DNA from: Nitrospirota bacterium
GTDB taxonomy: Bacteria > Nitrospirota_A > Leptospirillia > Leptospirillales > Leptospirillaceae
DNA length: 64,000 nucleotides
Reading direction: 5' to 3'
Assembly: GCA_021838585.1 (NCBI GenBank)
Contig: JAKCDE010000007.1
Location: 1-64,000 of the forward strand
Part shown: in pieces, positions 31,468 through 40,335 of the stretch
Numbering within the stretch: the first letter of the stretch is position 1
How the letters are laid out: each line of letters opens with the position of its first letter
Program-made: the position numbers and the translations under genes
Notes under the pieces: generated by a model
What the model was told of the DNA's origin: nothing
What the model saw: the letters and a program-made list of their open reading frames with translations, nothing else
Database searches by the model: none

Positions 31468-34455
31468 ATGAGTGCCGGGTCCAGTGCGGAGAGGATGCTC
31501 CGTTTCCTGAAACGCCATCGACTGACGGCCCTTTCCGTTCTTCTTGTTTTGACGGTCCTTGCCGGGGCGAAGGCGCTGACACTTCCGGTAGCCCTTTACC
31601 CCTCCATCGATTTTCCCAGAATTTCCGTGATCGTATCGACCCGGGATCTTCCATTTTCCCAGATGGAGGTCCGGGTCACCCGGCCTGTCTCGATGGCCCT
31701 TCGGGGGGTCACGGGGGTTCGGGAAGTGCGCTCTCGGACCTCCCGGGGCTCTTCCGAATTTTTTGTGCGCTTTTCCTGGGATACTCCCATGGTTCTGGCC
31801 CTTTCCAGAGTCAATCAGGCTCTTGCCCGCGTCCTCCCCGATCTGCCGCCGGGAACCCGGTCCCGGGCGATCCGGATGATTTCTGCCGACACGCCGGTCT
31901 ATCAGATCGCCCTCACGAGCCGCTCGCGTTCTCCGTCGGAACTGACCGATCTGGCCCGTTATCGACTTCTGCCCTTCCTTGTGAATATCCCGGGGGTCTG
32001 GAAGGTCGAGATCGTTGGGGGCCAGGGCCGCGAAGTGCATGTGGAGGTCAATCCCTACGAACTGGCGAGCGCGGGAAAGAGCATGCAGGATGTTCTTGCG
32101 GCCCTTCCCGACCACAACCGTATCGGAGTGGTGGGCCGTCTTTCCGAATACCATCAGATTCTTCTGCTCGAGGTTCACAATGCCCTTTCGGGTCTCGATT
32201 CCGTTCGCCGTCTTTTTCTTCCGGGGTCGGGGCAGGCTCCCCTTCCTCTCTCCGAGGTGGCGACGGTCCGCTTCGGGATCCGCCCCGCGGACCGTATGGT
32301 CCGGGTCAGCGCATTCGGGGAGCCCGCCATACTTCTGAACGTCTTTCGGGCCCATCGGGAAAACACCCTGGGCGTCGTCGACCGGATCGAGGCCCAAAAG
32401 AAAACACTGACACATCTACTGCCGCCGGGAGTGCAAAGCCGGGTGACCTATGATCAGGGGCATGTCATCGGTCAGGCGATATTCCATGTGTCGGTGGCTC
32501 TGCTCCTTGGGATCGGGGTCGCCTTTTCCGTGATATTACTCTTCCTCCGCCGCGTCCGGCCTTTTGTCCTCGTGGCGACTCTTGTCCCCATGATTCTTGT
32601 CCTGGCCCTGGGTCTTCTCGCCGTCTTTCATCAGTCGATCAACCTTCTGACATTGGGAGGCCTGGCGGCCGGCACAGGTCTTGTCATCGACGACTTCGTC
32701 GTGATTCTTGAAGGAGGCCGCCGCCTCCCCGTCCTTCTCCGTCCCTTTCTCTTTTCCTCTCTGGCTTCGATTGTCGTCCTGATTCCACTCTTCGGACTGG
32801 GGGGACTGGCCGGAGCCTTTTTCATGCCGCTTGCCCTGACGCTTCTTCTTCTTCTCGTCCTATCTCTTGCCGTCAATCTTTTCGTGACCCCCTCTTTTCT
32901 GGGGGAGGAAAGGGAAAGGCTCTCCGGTCGGAGAACGGAACTGTTTCTCGACAAGGTTTTCTCCATTCCCCGGTGGGGAGTGGTTGCGGCCCTGCTTCTC
33001 TTCTTTGCTGCTTCGGTCCTGGTTCTGCATCGCGGCCTGGCGACGAATTTCATGCCCAGGATGGATGAGGGAGCCTTTCTGATCGACATTCATGCACCTC
33101 CGGGGACCTCGCTGGAAGACAGCGACCGGGCCTTTTCGAGAATCGAAACCTATCTCCGCACCTTGCCCGAGGTGGTTTCAACCTCCCGGAGGCTTGGAGC
33201 CGAAATGGGGTTCTACATCACGGAACCCACCAAGGGAGACATCATCGTCCGTCTGTCGGACGATCGTCGCAGAACGGTCTTCCAGGTGATCGACCAGGTG
33301 CGTCAATATGTCCGGAAAACGGAGCCGGAACTTTCGGTGGAATTTCCCCAGATTCTCGAGGATATGCTGAACGACCTGATCGGGACGGAGGCTCCCGTGG
33401 TGCTTCGCATCCATGGCTCCGACAGGGCGCGCATGGAGGAGGCCGTTCCGGCGGTGATCTCCCTGCTGAAGAAGATTCCGGGGGTGGTCGATGTGGCGCG
33501 GAGCGAAAGACCCGTGCCCCCGGCTTCGCTCATTCATGTCGAAAGCGAACTGGCCGCCTCCTACCATCTGACTCCGCGACAGGTCATTGACGATCTGAGA
33601 ACCGGGCTGTGGGGGGTTCCTGTGACGACGGTCATGGAGGGGGAAATCCCCCGTCCCGTCCGCGTGATGGACGCCCCCCAGCCCTTTCGGACCCTCGAGG
33701 GAATCCGTCATTTCCCGGTCGAAACCCCAACGGGACTCATTCCTCTTTCCCGCATCGCCCGCTGGTCGGACGAGCCTGAACGATCCGAACTTGACGAACT
33801 GAACCTCGCTCCCGTCATTTCGGTGTCGGGACGCCTGTCCGGATCCGATCTTGGAACGGTCTCCGCCGGGATCGACCGCGCGTTGTCCCAGGTCTCCCTC
33901 CCCCCCTCTGTCTGGGTTGATCTGGGTGGATACGCGATCTGGCAGAAGAAAAGCTTCAGTCAATTGACCTCGGCGCTTCTCTTTGCCATTCTTCTCGTGG
34001 CAGGAGTGGTTTTTGCCCTTGGACAGCGCTTCGCCCCGCCTGTCATTCTTCTGGTCGGGGTCTTTTTCTCAGTGATCGCAGCGCTTCTAACGCTGACCAT
34101 TTTCCATCATTCTCTCAACCTTTCCTCTTTTGTCGGTCTTGTTCTGGTTGCCGGTATTTCGGCAGAAAACGGGCTTCTCGTCATCGACCGGGCCCTCCAG
34201 TCCCCGGGGGATTCCCGGGAGCGCTTCACTCGGGCCCTGTCCGACCGGATCGTCCCGCTTCTCATGACCCACATCGCGAATGCAATGGCCTTGCTCCCGC
34301 TCGCCGTCGCGGCGGGAGCCGGTCTCGACATGGAGCGCTCCTTTTCGATCGCGGTGCTGGGAGGGCTCGCCGGCTCATTCCTCTCCTCCGTTTTTCTTCT
34401 GCCGATTCTCGGGTCTTCCTGGTTTGCGGCTTCTTTTGAAAGGACTCCCGAATGA
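31468..34455 (+). CDS. RND-family efflux pump inner-membrane subunit
   Basis: 995 residues from ATG 31468 (TTG 31465 is adjacent); no clear ribosome-binding site. Twelve membrane segments in two halves, with large periplasmic loops after the first and seventh. The TM4 region reads AGTGLVIDDFVVILEGG and the TM10 region AGISAENGLLVIDRAL, matching the heavy-metal/AcrB-type proton relay. The N-terminus, PVALYPSIDFPRISV, also fits. The periplasmic domain lacks an obvious Met-triad, so I cannot tell metal from drug export. Coupled by 4 bp to the adaptor gene. Confidence 0.88.
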   Translation: MSAGSSAERMLRFLKRHRLTALSVLLVLTVLAGAKALTLPVALYPSIDFPRISVIVSTRDLPFSQMEVRVTRPVSMALRGVTGVREVRSRTSRGSSEFFVRFSWDTPMVLALSRVNQALARVLPDLPPGTRSRAIRMISADTPVYQIALTSRSRSPSELTDLARYRLLPFLVNIPGVWKVEIVGGQGREVHVEVNPYELASAGKSMQDVLAALPDHNRIGVVGRLSEYHQILLLEVHNALSGLDSVRRLFLPGSGQAPLPLSEVATVRFGIRPADRMVRVSAFGEPAILLNVFRAHRENTLGVVDRIEAQKKTLTHLLPPGVQSRVTYDQGHVIGQAIFHVSVALLLGIGVAFSVILLFLRRVRPFVLVATLVPMILVLALGLLAVFHQSINLLTLGGLAAGTGLVIDDFVVILEGGRRLPVLLRPFLFSSLASIVVLIPLFGLGGLAGAFFMPLALTLLLLLVLSLAVNLFVTPSFLGEERERLSGRRTELFLDKVFSIPRWGVVAALLLFFAASVLVLHRGLATNFMPRMDEGAFLIDIHAPPGTSLEDSDRAFSRIETYLRTLPEVVSTSRRLGAEMGFYITEPTKGDIIVRLSDDRRRTVFQVIDQVRQYVRKTEPELSVEFPQILEDMLNDLIGTEAPVVLRIHGSDRARMEEAVPAVISLLKKIPGVVDVARSERPVPPASLIHVESELAASYHLTPRQVIDDLRTGLWGVPVTTVMEGEIPRPVRVMDAPQPFRTLEGIRHFPVETPTGLIPLSRIARWSDEPERSELDELNLAPVISVSGRLSGSDLGTVSAGIDRALSQVSLPPSVWVDLGGYAIWQKKSFSQLTSALLFAILLVAGVVFALGQRFAPPVILLVGVFFSVIAALLTLTIFHHSLNLSSFVGLVLVAGISAENGLLVIDRALQSPGDSRERFTRALSDRIVPLLMTHIANAMALLPLAVAAGAGLDMERSFSIAVLGGLAGSFLSSVFLLPILGSSWFAASFERTPE

Positions 34456-35474
34456 CGCGTGTCATTTGCGCCCTCATACTCCTGGGAATGCTTTCCGCCT
34501 GTCAGCGGACCCAGGAGCATCACCCGGTCTCTTCTCCCGGGTCGAGGATCGCCACGACTCCGATCCGGAAAGCTCTGGGTCCTCCCATGCGGACCCTCCT
34601 GGGCCAAGTGGCCTACGATCCGGCCTCCTTTGCCCAGGTGATGGCTCGGCTTCCGGCCCTTTCGGTTGTCTCCATCCGGATTTTTCCTGGGGATCGTGTT
34701 TCCCGGGGAGAGACGGTCATGGTTCTGAAGAGTCCGGACTTTCTCAGTGCCGAATCGGAGCTTTCGAGCATTCTTTCCAACCCGGGAGCGAACGGGCGGA
34801 AGGGGGTCGGAGGAATCCGTGTTCTGGCCGAACAGAAACTTCGCCTTCTCGGGGCCTCCCGGAAAGAGATCGCGCGTCTGGAACGGACGCGTCGGCCGGT
34901 TGATCGTTACGAAGTGCGATCGCCCCTTTCGGGAACCCTAATCCGGATTGGACCTTCCGAAGGAGCCCAGGTCCGGATCGGGGATCTCCTGTTCGAGGTG
35001 TCCGATCTTTCCAGACTCTGGGTCCAGGCCTTCCTGTACCCTGGCGAGGAGAAGGGGCTCCGGCGGGGTATGCCGGTTTCGATCGTTCCGCTCCACGAAG
35101 AAGGCCTGGTCGGCGCCGGCCGGATCCTCCGGATCGCCCCTTTCATCGATCCCAACACCCGGACGATTCCGCTGCGAATCTCTCTCGACAACGCCGGTGG
35201 ACATTTTCGGCCGGACTCCTGGGTGCGGATCCGCATTCCCGTCATAGAGGAGAAGTCGGCCCCGGTTTTCCTTGCCCCCGAAAGGGCGGTCGTCCGAACA
35301 AAGGAGCGAAAAACGGCGGTTTTTGTCGTAAGATCGGGGGGCCCGCCGACCCTGATTCCTGTCTCAGTACTGGGCCATCGGGGAGGCGATGTGGAAATTC
35401 GGGGAAATCTCGAAAGCGGGGACAGGGTGGTGACGGAAGGAATCCTCCCCCTCCTGTCACATGCCGGATCCTGA
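34452..35474 (+). CDS. RND efflux periplasmic adaptor (membrane fusion) lipoprotein
   Basis: 340 residues, ATGA overlap with the pump gene. Lipobox LSAC (Cys17). The lipoyl/barrel-sandwich halves (RLPALSVVSIRIFPGDRVS and VRSPLSGTLIRIGPSEGAQV) flank a short hairpin, followed by a beta-barrel (GMPVSIVPLHEEGLVGAGRI) and a membrane-proximal domain. It links the pump to an outer-membrane channel, for which no gene lies nearby. The order pump then adaptor is the reverse of most RND operons. Confidence 0.87.
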   Translation: MTRVICALILLGMLSACQRTQEHHPVSSPGSRIATTPIRKALGPPMRTLLGQVAYDPASFAQVMARLPALSVVSIRIFPGDRVSRGETVMVLKSPDFLSAESELSSILSNPGANGRKGVGGIRVLAEQKLRLLGASRKEIARLERTRRPVDRYEVRSPLSGTLIRIGPSEGAQVRIGDLLFEVSDLSRLWVQAFLYPGEEKGLRRGMPVSIVPLHEEGLVGAGRILRIAPFIDPNTRTIPLRISLDNAGGHFRPDSWVRIRIPVIEEKSAPVFLAPERAVVRTKERKTAVFVVRSGGPPTLIPVSVLGHRGGDVEIRGNLESGDRVVTEGILPLLSHAGS

Positions 35475-35555
35475 TTTGCCGGGGATTGCTCCTGGAACAT
35501 GGTTGACCGGAGTGGGGGAATTTTTCGATGATGGAAAAAATGAAAGGAACATCCT

Positions 35556-36206
35556 ATGGCCGATGACTCCGAAGACAATCTTCCCTCTCCCTGGCGGACC
35601 GGATCGCCTGCCCCGTGGATCCTGAAGATCTTTGGAGGACCCCCGTCGGGCCTGTCGCAGTGGTTGACCCGCGCGGTTCTGGCCCTGGCCGTCCTGTCGC
35701 TCGGGCTTTTCACGGTGACGCGGCTCATGCTGATTCACTGGGTCTTCCTGGTGCCGGCCTCGCTGGGTTCTCTCCTGGCCTTGGGAACCCTTTACGTCAT
35801 TCTTGAAATGCGCCGTCCTCCCGTCGCCGTTCTCGAAATCCGGCCTGATTCGCTTGTGGTCCGACGCCCTGGACGGGAGGAGGAGGTCCTCTCCCTCGAT
35901 GCCGTCGCTCTCAGGGAGATTCCCGGAGAATACCGGTTCGAGATTGTCCGGATGCCGGAGGAAAGTGTGGCGCTTTCCGTGGCCCGGGAGGCTGTCCGGG
36001 ATGTCTCACTGTACGAAACGATCCGGAGATTTTTGAGCCTGCCTCCTTTCAGGCGCCCCCCGGTCCCGGTCGCAACCTCCTCCCGGAGCCGGTTCTATCG
36101 CTGGTTCATCCTGTCCTGGAGTCTGATCATCATGATCATGATCCTGTGGGCACTCTACGAGAACTATGCGGCCCCCAGGTCCTACGAGCCGTTCTCCAAT
36201 CCCTGA
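35556..36206 (+). CDS. Membrane protein of unknown function
   Basis: 216 residues, ATG behind AAAGGA. Two hydrophobic segments (~40-60 and ~63-84), a soluble beta-rich region (~90-170) resembling a small PH-like/DUF domain, and a third helix (~185-203). No family assigned. It lies 81 bp after the adaptor gene and may be part of the same unit. Confidence 0.6.
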   Translation: MADDSEDNLPSPWRTGSPAPWILKIFGGPPSGLSQWLTRAVLALAVLSLGLFTVTRLMLIHWVFLVPASLGSLLALGTLYVILEMRRPPVAVLEIRPDSLVVRRPGREEEVLSLDAVALREIPGEYRFEIVRMPEESVALSVAREAVRDVSLYETIRRFLSLPPFRRPPVPVATSSRSRFYRWFILSWSLIIMIMILWALYENYAAPRSYEPFSNP

Positions 36207-36252
36207 AAAACAGTCGGGACTCCGGCCGGAGTCTGCGAGTTTGCGGACTTCT

Positions 36253-36280
36253 TTGAACCTTGGGCCGGATTTGGTAGGAT
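36253..36280 (+). promoter_or_regulatory. Candidate ppsA promoter
   Basis: TTGAAC (36253-36258), 16 bp, TAGGAT (36275-36280). A 16-bp perfect palindrome, GACTCCGGCCGGAGTC (36219-36234), sits just upstream and could be an operator or the end of the preceding transcript. Confidence 0.4.
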
Positions 36281-36422
36281 AGAAAATCCAAGGCGATATG
36301 CGAGGGTTGGGGGACCCGTCTTTTTTCATCGACGATCAAAGGGACCGGGCCGGATTCTGCGGAAGCCCTCAAAGGGGCCACGTCAGAGCCGGCATCCGGG
36401 CGGACAACCAGAAAGGGACGAG

Positions 36423-38828
36423 ATGCGCTATATCCGGTTCTTCAATGAGATCAAACTTTCCGATATCCCCCTCGTGGGCGGAAAGAATGCCTCCCTGGGG
36501 GAGATGTTTCAGGAGCTCGTTCCGCAGGGGGTCAAGGTTCCCAACGGGTTTGCGATTACGGCCGACGCCTACTGGGACCTCCTCAAAAAGGGCGGGATCA
36601 TGGAGACTCTCAAGGAGACTCTGAACGGTCTCGACCGCCACAACATCGCCGACCTCGAGCGACGCGGAAAGATGGCCCGGGACCTGATATTGGGTGTCAG
36701 CATCCCGGCCGACATGTGGGCCGAGATCGAAGAGGCTTACGGGCTACTGGCGAAGGAATACGGAGACTCGCCGGACGTGGCGGTCAGAAGTTCGGCCACG
36801 GCCGAGGACCTTCCAACGGCCTCCTTTGCCGGCCAGCAGGATACCTATCTCAACATCCGTGGTCTGCAGCAGCTCCGGGAGGCCTGTCTCAAATGCTTCG
36901 CCTCACTCTACACGGATCGGGCGATTTCCTACCGCGTCGACCACGGATTCGACCACTTTTCCATCGCCCTCTCCATCTGTGTGATGAAGATGGTCCGTTC
37001 CGACAAGGGGTCCTCGGGGGTCCTCTTCACCCTGGACACCGAGACGGGATTCCGGGATGTGGTCTTCATTACCGGGGCCTACGGATTGGGCGAGAACGTG
37101 GTCCAGGGCAATGTTGATCCCGACGAGTTCTATGTCTACAAGCCCACCTTCAAGACCGGCCATCGTTCGATCATCCGGAAGAATCTGGGCAAGAAGCAGT
37201 TCCGGATGGTCTATGCCAGCGGGAACGCAAAGGTGACCGTTGCGAACGAGCGGGTTACCGCGGAGGAGGCCCAGACCTTCTGTCTCTCCGACGACGAAAT
37301 CCTGACGCTCACCGATTATGCCATCAAGGTCGAGGAACACTACACCCGGAAAGCGGGAGTGGATCGGCCCATGGATATGGAGTGGGCCAAGGACGGCGTC
37401 TCCGGAGAGCTCTTCCTGGTCCAGGCCCGGCCGGAGACCGTCGAATCCCAGAAAAACAAGACGGACTTCCTCGAAGCCTATACCCTCGATGAAAAGAGCC
37501 GTGTCCTGCTTCGGGGCAAGGCGGTCGGACAGCGGATAGCCTCGGGGAAGATCCATGTCATCCGGGATCTACGCCATATCCGTGACTTCAAGCCCGGAGA
37601 AATTCTGGTCGCCGAAACCACGACACCTGACTGGGAGCCGGTCATGAAGACGGCTGCGGCAATTATCACGAGCCGCGGAGGACGGACCTGTCACGCCGCC
37701 ATTGTGAGCCGGGAACTCGGGATTCCGGCCGTGGTCGGAGCCGAAGGAGCAATCGACGCTCTTTCGTCCGGCCAGGAGGCGACCGTCTCCTGCGCCCAGG
37801 GAGACACCGGCATGGTCTACGAAGGGCTTCTGAAGTTTCATGTGGACCGGACCCAGCTCGACGCCTTCGCCCGCCCGAAGACCAAGGTCATGATGAACCT
37901 CGGAGATCCCGACCAGGCCTTTGGCCTTTCCTTCATCCCCAACGACGGAGTCGGTCTGGCCCGCATGGAATTCATCATCAACGGCTTCATCAAGATCCAT
38001 CCGATGGCGCTTGTCCATCCGGAGAAGGTGACCGATCCTAAGGTCATGGCCGAAATCGAGTCGATGACGGCCGGATACCGGGACATGAAGGATTATTTTG
38101 TCGAGAAGCTGGCCTTTGGAATCGGCACGATCGCAGCCGGCTTCTATCCCAAGCCCGTGACGGTACGCATGAGCGATTTCAAGAGCAACGAATACGCGAG
38201 CCTGATCGGAGGGTCTGCCTTCGAGCCCCACGAGGAGAACCCCATGCTGGGCTTCCGGGGGGCCTCCCGCTACATCAGCCCCCGGTATGAAGAGGGGTTT
38301 GCGCTGGAGTGCCAGGCGATCCGGCGGGTGCGGGACGTCATGGGGCTGACCAATGTCCGTATCATGATTCCCTTCTGTCGGACGCTGAAGGAGGCTCGGG
38401 GAGTCATCGAGGTTCTGGAAAAGAACGGTCTGAAGCGCGGGGTGAACGGCCTGGAGGTCTTCGTGATGTGCGAAATCCCGAACAATGTCATTCTCATTGA
38501 CGAGTTCGCCAAATATTTCGATGGATTCTCCATCGGTTCGAACGACCTGACCCAGCTGACCCTGGGGGTGGACCGGGATTCGGAAATCCTGGCGGAGTCC
38601 TTCGACGAACGGGACGAGGGGGTTCAGTCCCTCATCCGCATGGCGGTCGAAGGCGCCAAACGGAACAAGGCCTACTCGGGCATCTGCGGACAGGCCCCCA
38701 GCGACTTTCCGGAAATCGCCGAAGCCCTGGTCCGTATGGGGATCGACTCGATTTCCTTGAATCCCGATACGGTCATAAAGACGACGCTCAAGATTCTCGA
38801 GGTGGAAAAGAGTCTCGGGAAGAGATAG
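36423..38828 (+). CDS. ppsA: Phosphoenolpyruvate synthase
   Basis: 801 residues. Converts pyruvate plus ATP to PEP, AMP and phosphate, the entry to gluconeogenesis. The N-terminal nucleotide-binding domain has VGGKNASLGEMFQELV and SSATAEDLPTASFAGQQDTYLN. The swivelling domain carries the phosphorylated His424 in GGRTCHAAIVSRELGIPAVVG. The C-terminal PEP/pyruvate barrel has ECQAIRRVRDVMGLTNV, GSNDLTQLTLGVDRDS and GICGQAPSD. It is followed by a strong terminator. Confidence 0.95.
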   Translation: MRYIRFFNEIKLSDIPLVGGKNASLGEMFQELVPQGVKVPNGFAITADAYWDLLKKGGIMETLKETLNGLDRHNIADLERRGKMARDLILGVSIPADMWAEIEEAYGLLAKEYGDSPDVAVRSSATAEDLPTASFAGQQDTYLNIRGLQQLREACLKCFASLYTDRAISYRVDHGFDHFSIALSICVMKMVRSDKGSSGVLFTLDTETGFRDVVFITGAYGLGENVVQGNVDPDEFYVYKPTFKTGHRSIIRKNLGKKQFRMVYASGNAKVTVANERVTAEEAQTFCLSDDEILTLTDYAIKVEEHYTRKAGVDRPMDMEWAKDGVSGELFLVQARPETVESQKNKTDFLEAYTLDEKSRVLLRGKAVGQRIASGKIHVIRDLRHIRDFKPGEILVAETTTPDWEPVMKTAAAIITSRGGRTCHAAIVSRELGIPAVVGAEGAIDALSSGQEATVSCAQGDTGMVYEGLLKFHVDRTQLDAFARPKTKVMMNLGDPDQAFGLSFIPNDGVGLARMEFIINGFIKIHPMALVHPEKVTDPKVMAEIESMTAGYRDMKDYFVEKLAFGIGTIAAGFYPKPVTVRMSDFKSNEYASLIGGSAFEPHEENPMLGFRGASRYISPRYEEGFALECQAIRRVRDVMGLTNVRIMIPFCRTLKEARGVIEVLEKNGLKRGVNGLEVFVMCEIPNNVILIDEFAKYFDGFSIGSNDLTQLTLGVDRDSEILAESFDERDEGVQSLIRMAVEGAKRNKAYSGICGQAPSDFPEIAEALVRMGIDSISLNPDTVIKTTLKILEVEKSLGKR

Positions 38829-38852
38829 CAGACTCCTTTTCTGAAGACATGG

Positions 38853-38900
38853 GAGCGCGGTCCGGAGGCAAGCACGACAACTCCGGGTTGCGCTCTTTTT
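38853..38900 (+). terminator. Terminator after ppsA
   Basis: GAGCGC (38853-38858) pairs with GCGCTC (38890-38895), with an inner CCGGAG/CTCCGG pairing, then five T. A good intrinsic terminator. Confidence 0.8.
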
Positions 38901-38915
38901 GATTCCGGAGGTTGG

Positions 38916-39704
38916 ATGCGATCAAAGAGGCTCTCTTTTTTCCCGGGATTTCACCATATTCTATCGTTACTCCTGCTGCCCCTCTCGATCTTTAGTTCCA
39001 CGAAGGTCCTGGCGGATTCCGCCCCGGTCTTTGAGCTGTCCGGGGGGGAGCTGATCTTTTCGCAGCAGGCGGCATTCTATGATGCCATGGCGGGAGAACT
39101 GATTCCACTCCCGGCTCTGGCACTCCTCGCCTCGGGGCCGACCCCGGCCTATTTTCACCTTTTTGTCGCCGGGAACGTCATCTCCTTCAATCAGCCGGCC
39201 CTCTCCCCCCAGGTGTCGGTGGATGGGCTGACGCGCCAGTCCTATGTCGGAGGTGTGGCCGCCGTGGGTCTCCGGATTCCGGCGTCCTGGGGGTTCTGGG
39301 AGGGCGACGTGGGGGGCGCCTGGTTCAATGTCGACCAGACCCTGACTCCGGTGAGCACCATCGGAGGCGTGTACCTGCAGACCGAACTGGTTCTCGACAG
39401 GATCGGTCCGGGGAGTCTCGACCTTTTCGGAAGCTATATCGGGAGCATTAATTATCTTTTGGGGGAAGGGCGCTACCAGCTGAATGCAGGGAGCCTTTTG
39501 GAAGGCAGGGTCCTTTTTTATGCGGGACCGGAGGTGATCGGCCAGGGAAACCAAAGTTACGAAGCTGTTCAGGCCGGAGGCATTCTTTCTGCCGAGGTTC
39601 TTCCGGTCCATACCATTTTTTCCCTTGAGGCGGGTCTTCTCAACTCCTCGGTCTGGCCAGGAATCGGAGGATACGAAGGATTCTCCTTTTATTACTCCTA
39701 CTAG
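38916..39704 (+). CDS. Outer-membrane beta-barrel protein, possibly BcsS-like
   Basis: 262 residues with a signal peptide (~1-34, cut near VLA-DS). The mature part alternates hydrophobic and polar residues and ends in an aromatic strand, FSFYYSY, as outer-membrane barrels do. The layout (YVGGVAAVGLRIP, FYAGPEVIGQGNQSYEAVQAG) resembles BcsS-type proteins found with cellulose synthesis loci, but no such locus is here. ATG is preceded by CCGGAGG. Function not established. Confidence 0.6.
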   Translation: MRSKRLSFFPGFHHILSLLLLPLSIFSSTKVLADSAPVFELSGGELIFSQQAAFYDAMAGELIPLPALALLASGPTPAYFHLFVAGNVISFNQPALSPQVSVDGLTRQSYVGGVAAVGLRIPASWGFWEGDVGGAWFNVDQTLTPVSTIGGVYLQTELVLDRIGPGSLDLFGSYIGSINYLLGEGRYQLNAGSLLEGRVLFYAGPEVIGQGNQSYEAVQAGGILSAEVLPVHTIFSLEAGLLNSSVWPGIGGYEGFSFYYSY

Positions 39705-39777
39705 AGGGGAGACCGCCCGAAGGAAAGGTATGCTTCCTTCTCCCCGAAAGAGCGAGAAGAAAGCGTTTTCCTCTAAA

Positions 39778-40233
39778 TCAGGGAGTCGGGAGGGGGGGAG
39801 GCGGAGTCCCTCCAGGTGGCGGTGGAGGCACCGTTCCCGGAGGAGGAGGTGGTGGGGCTCCTCCAGGTGGAGTTGGCGGAGGGATGGTTCTTGTCGCCAC
39901 CCCTGAAACCAGTGCTCCATGCTGGCTGGCAATTCCCGACAGCTTCTGTCCCGTCATGCCCGATTGCGCGTCCTTGGAAATGGTCTGACCCTGGGTCGAG
40001 GCGACGCCCGAGACGGTCTGGCCAAAGTTGGCCGGAGAGGGACTCATGTGAATTTGGCCGAGGTTGGCCGCTCCCTGGGGATGGGGATGAGGATGCACGG
40101 CCGGATGGACGGGTGGGTGGACGGGCGGTGATACTCCCCCGGGATGAGCCAATGCCGGACGGGACAAGAGCAACAAAGACAGGATGGCTCCGGCCAGAAA
40201 TCCTTCCGGGCATCCCGACGACTGGACGCTCAT
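39778..40233 (-). CDS. Exported proline-rich protein
   Basis: 151 residues, ATG behind AAGGAG. Signal peptide (~1-29, ending PALA-HP). The start of the mature part has a His/Pro repeat (PPVHPPVHPAVHPHPHP), followed by a polar Gln/Ser/Gly central part and a C-terminal run rich in PPP and PGG motifs. Such low-complexity exported proteins may span the wall or bind metals through the His residues. No family recognised. Open frames on the opposite strand look like shadows. Confidence 0.6.
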   Translation of the reverse strand: MSVQSSGCPEGFLAGAILSLLLLSRPALAHPGGVSPPVHPPVHPAVHPHPHPQGAANLGQIHMSPSPANFGQTVSGVASTQGQTISKDAQSGMTGQKLSGIASQHGALVSGVATRTIPPPTPPGGAPPPPPPGTVPPPPPGGTPPPPLPTP

Positions 40234-40335
40234 AACAATCTCCTTTCTCCAGGAAACCTTCCTTTAGTAAGAATACCCCTCATTTGGACGCACGACAAGA
40301 AGCTGCCTTGTGACCATCATCACAGGAAATGGTGG

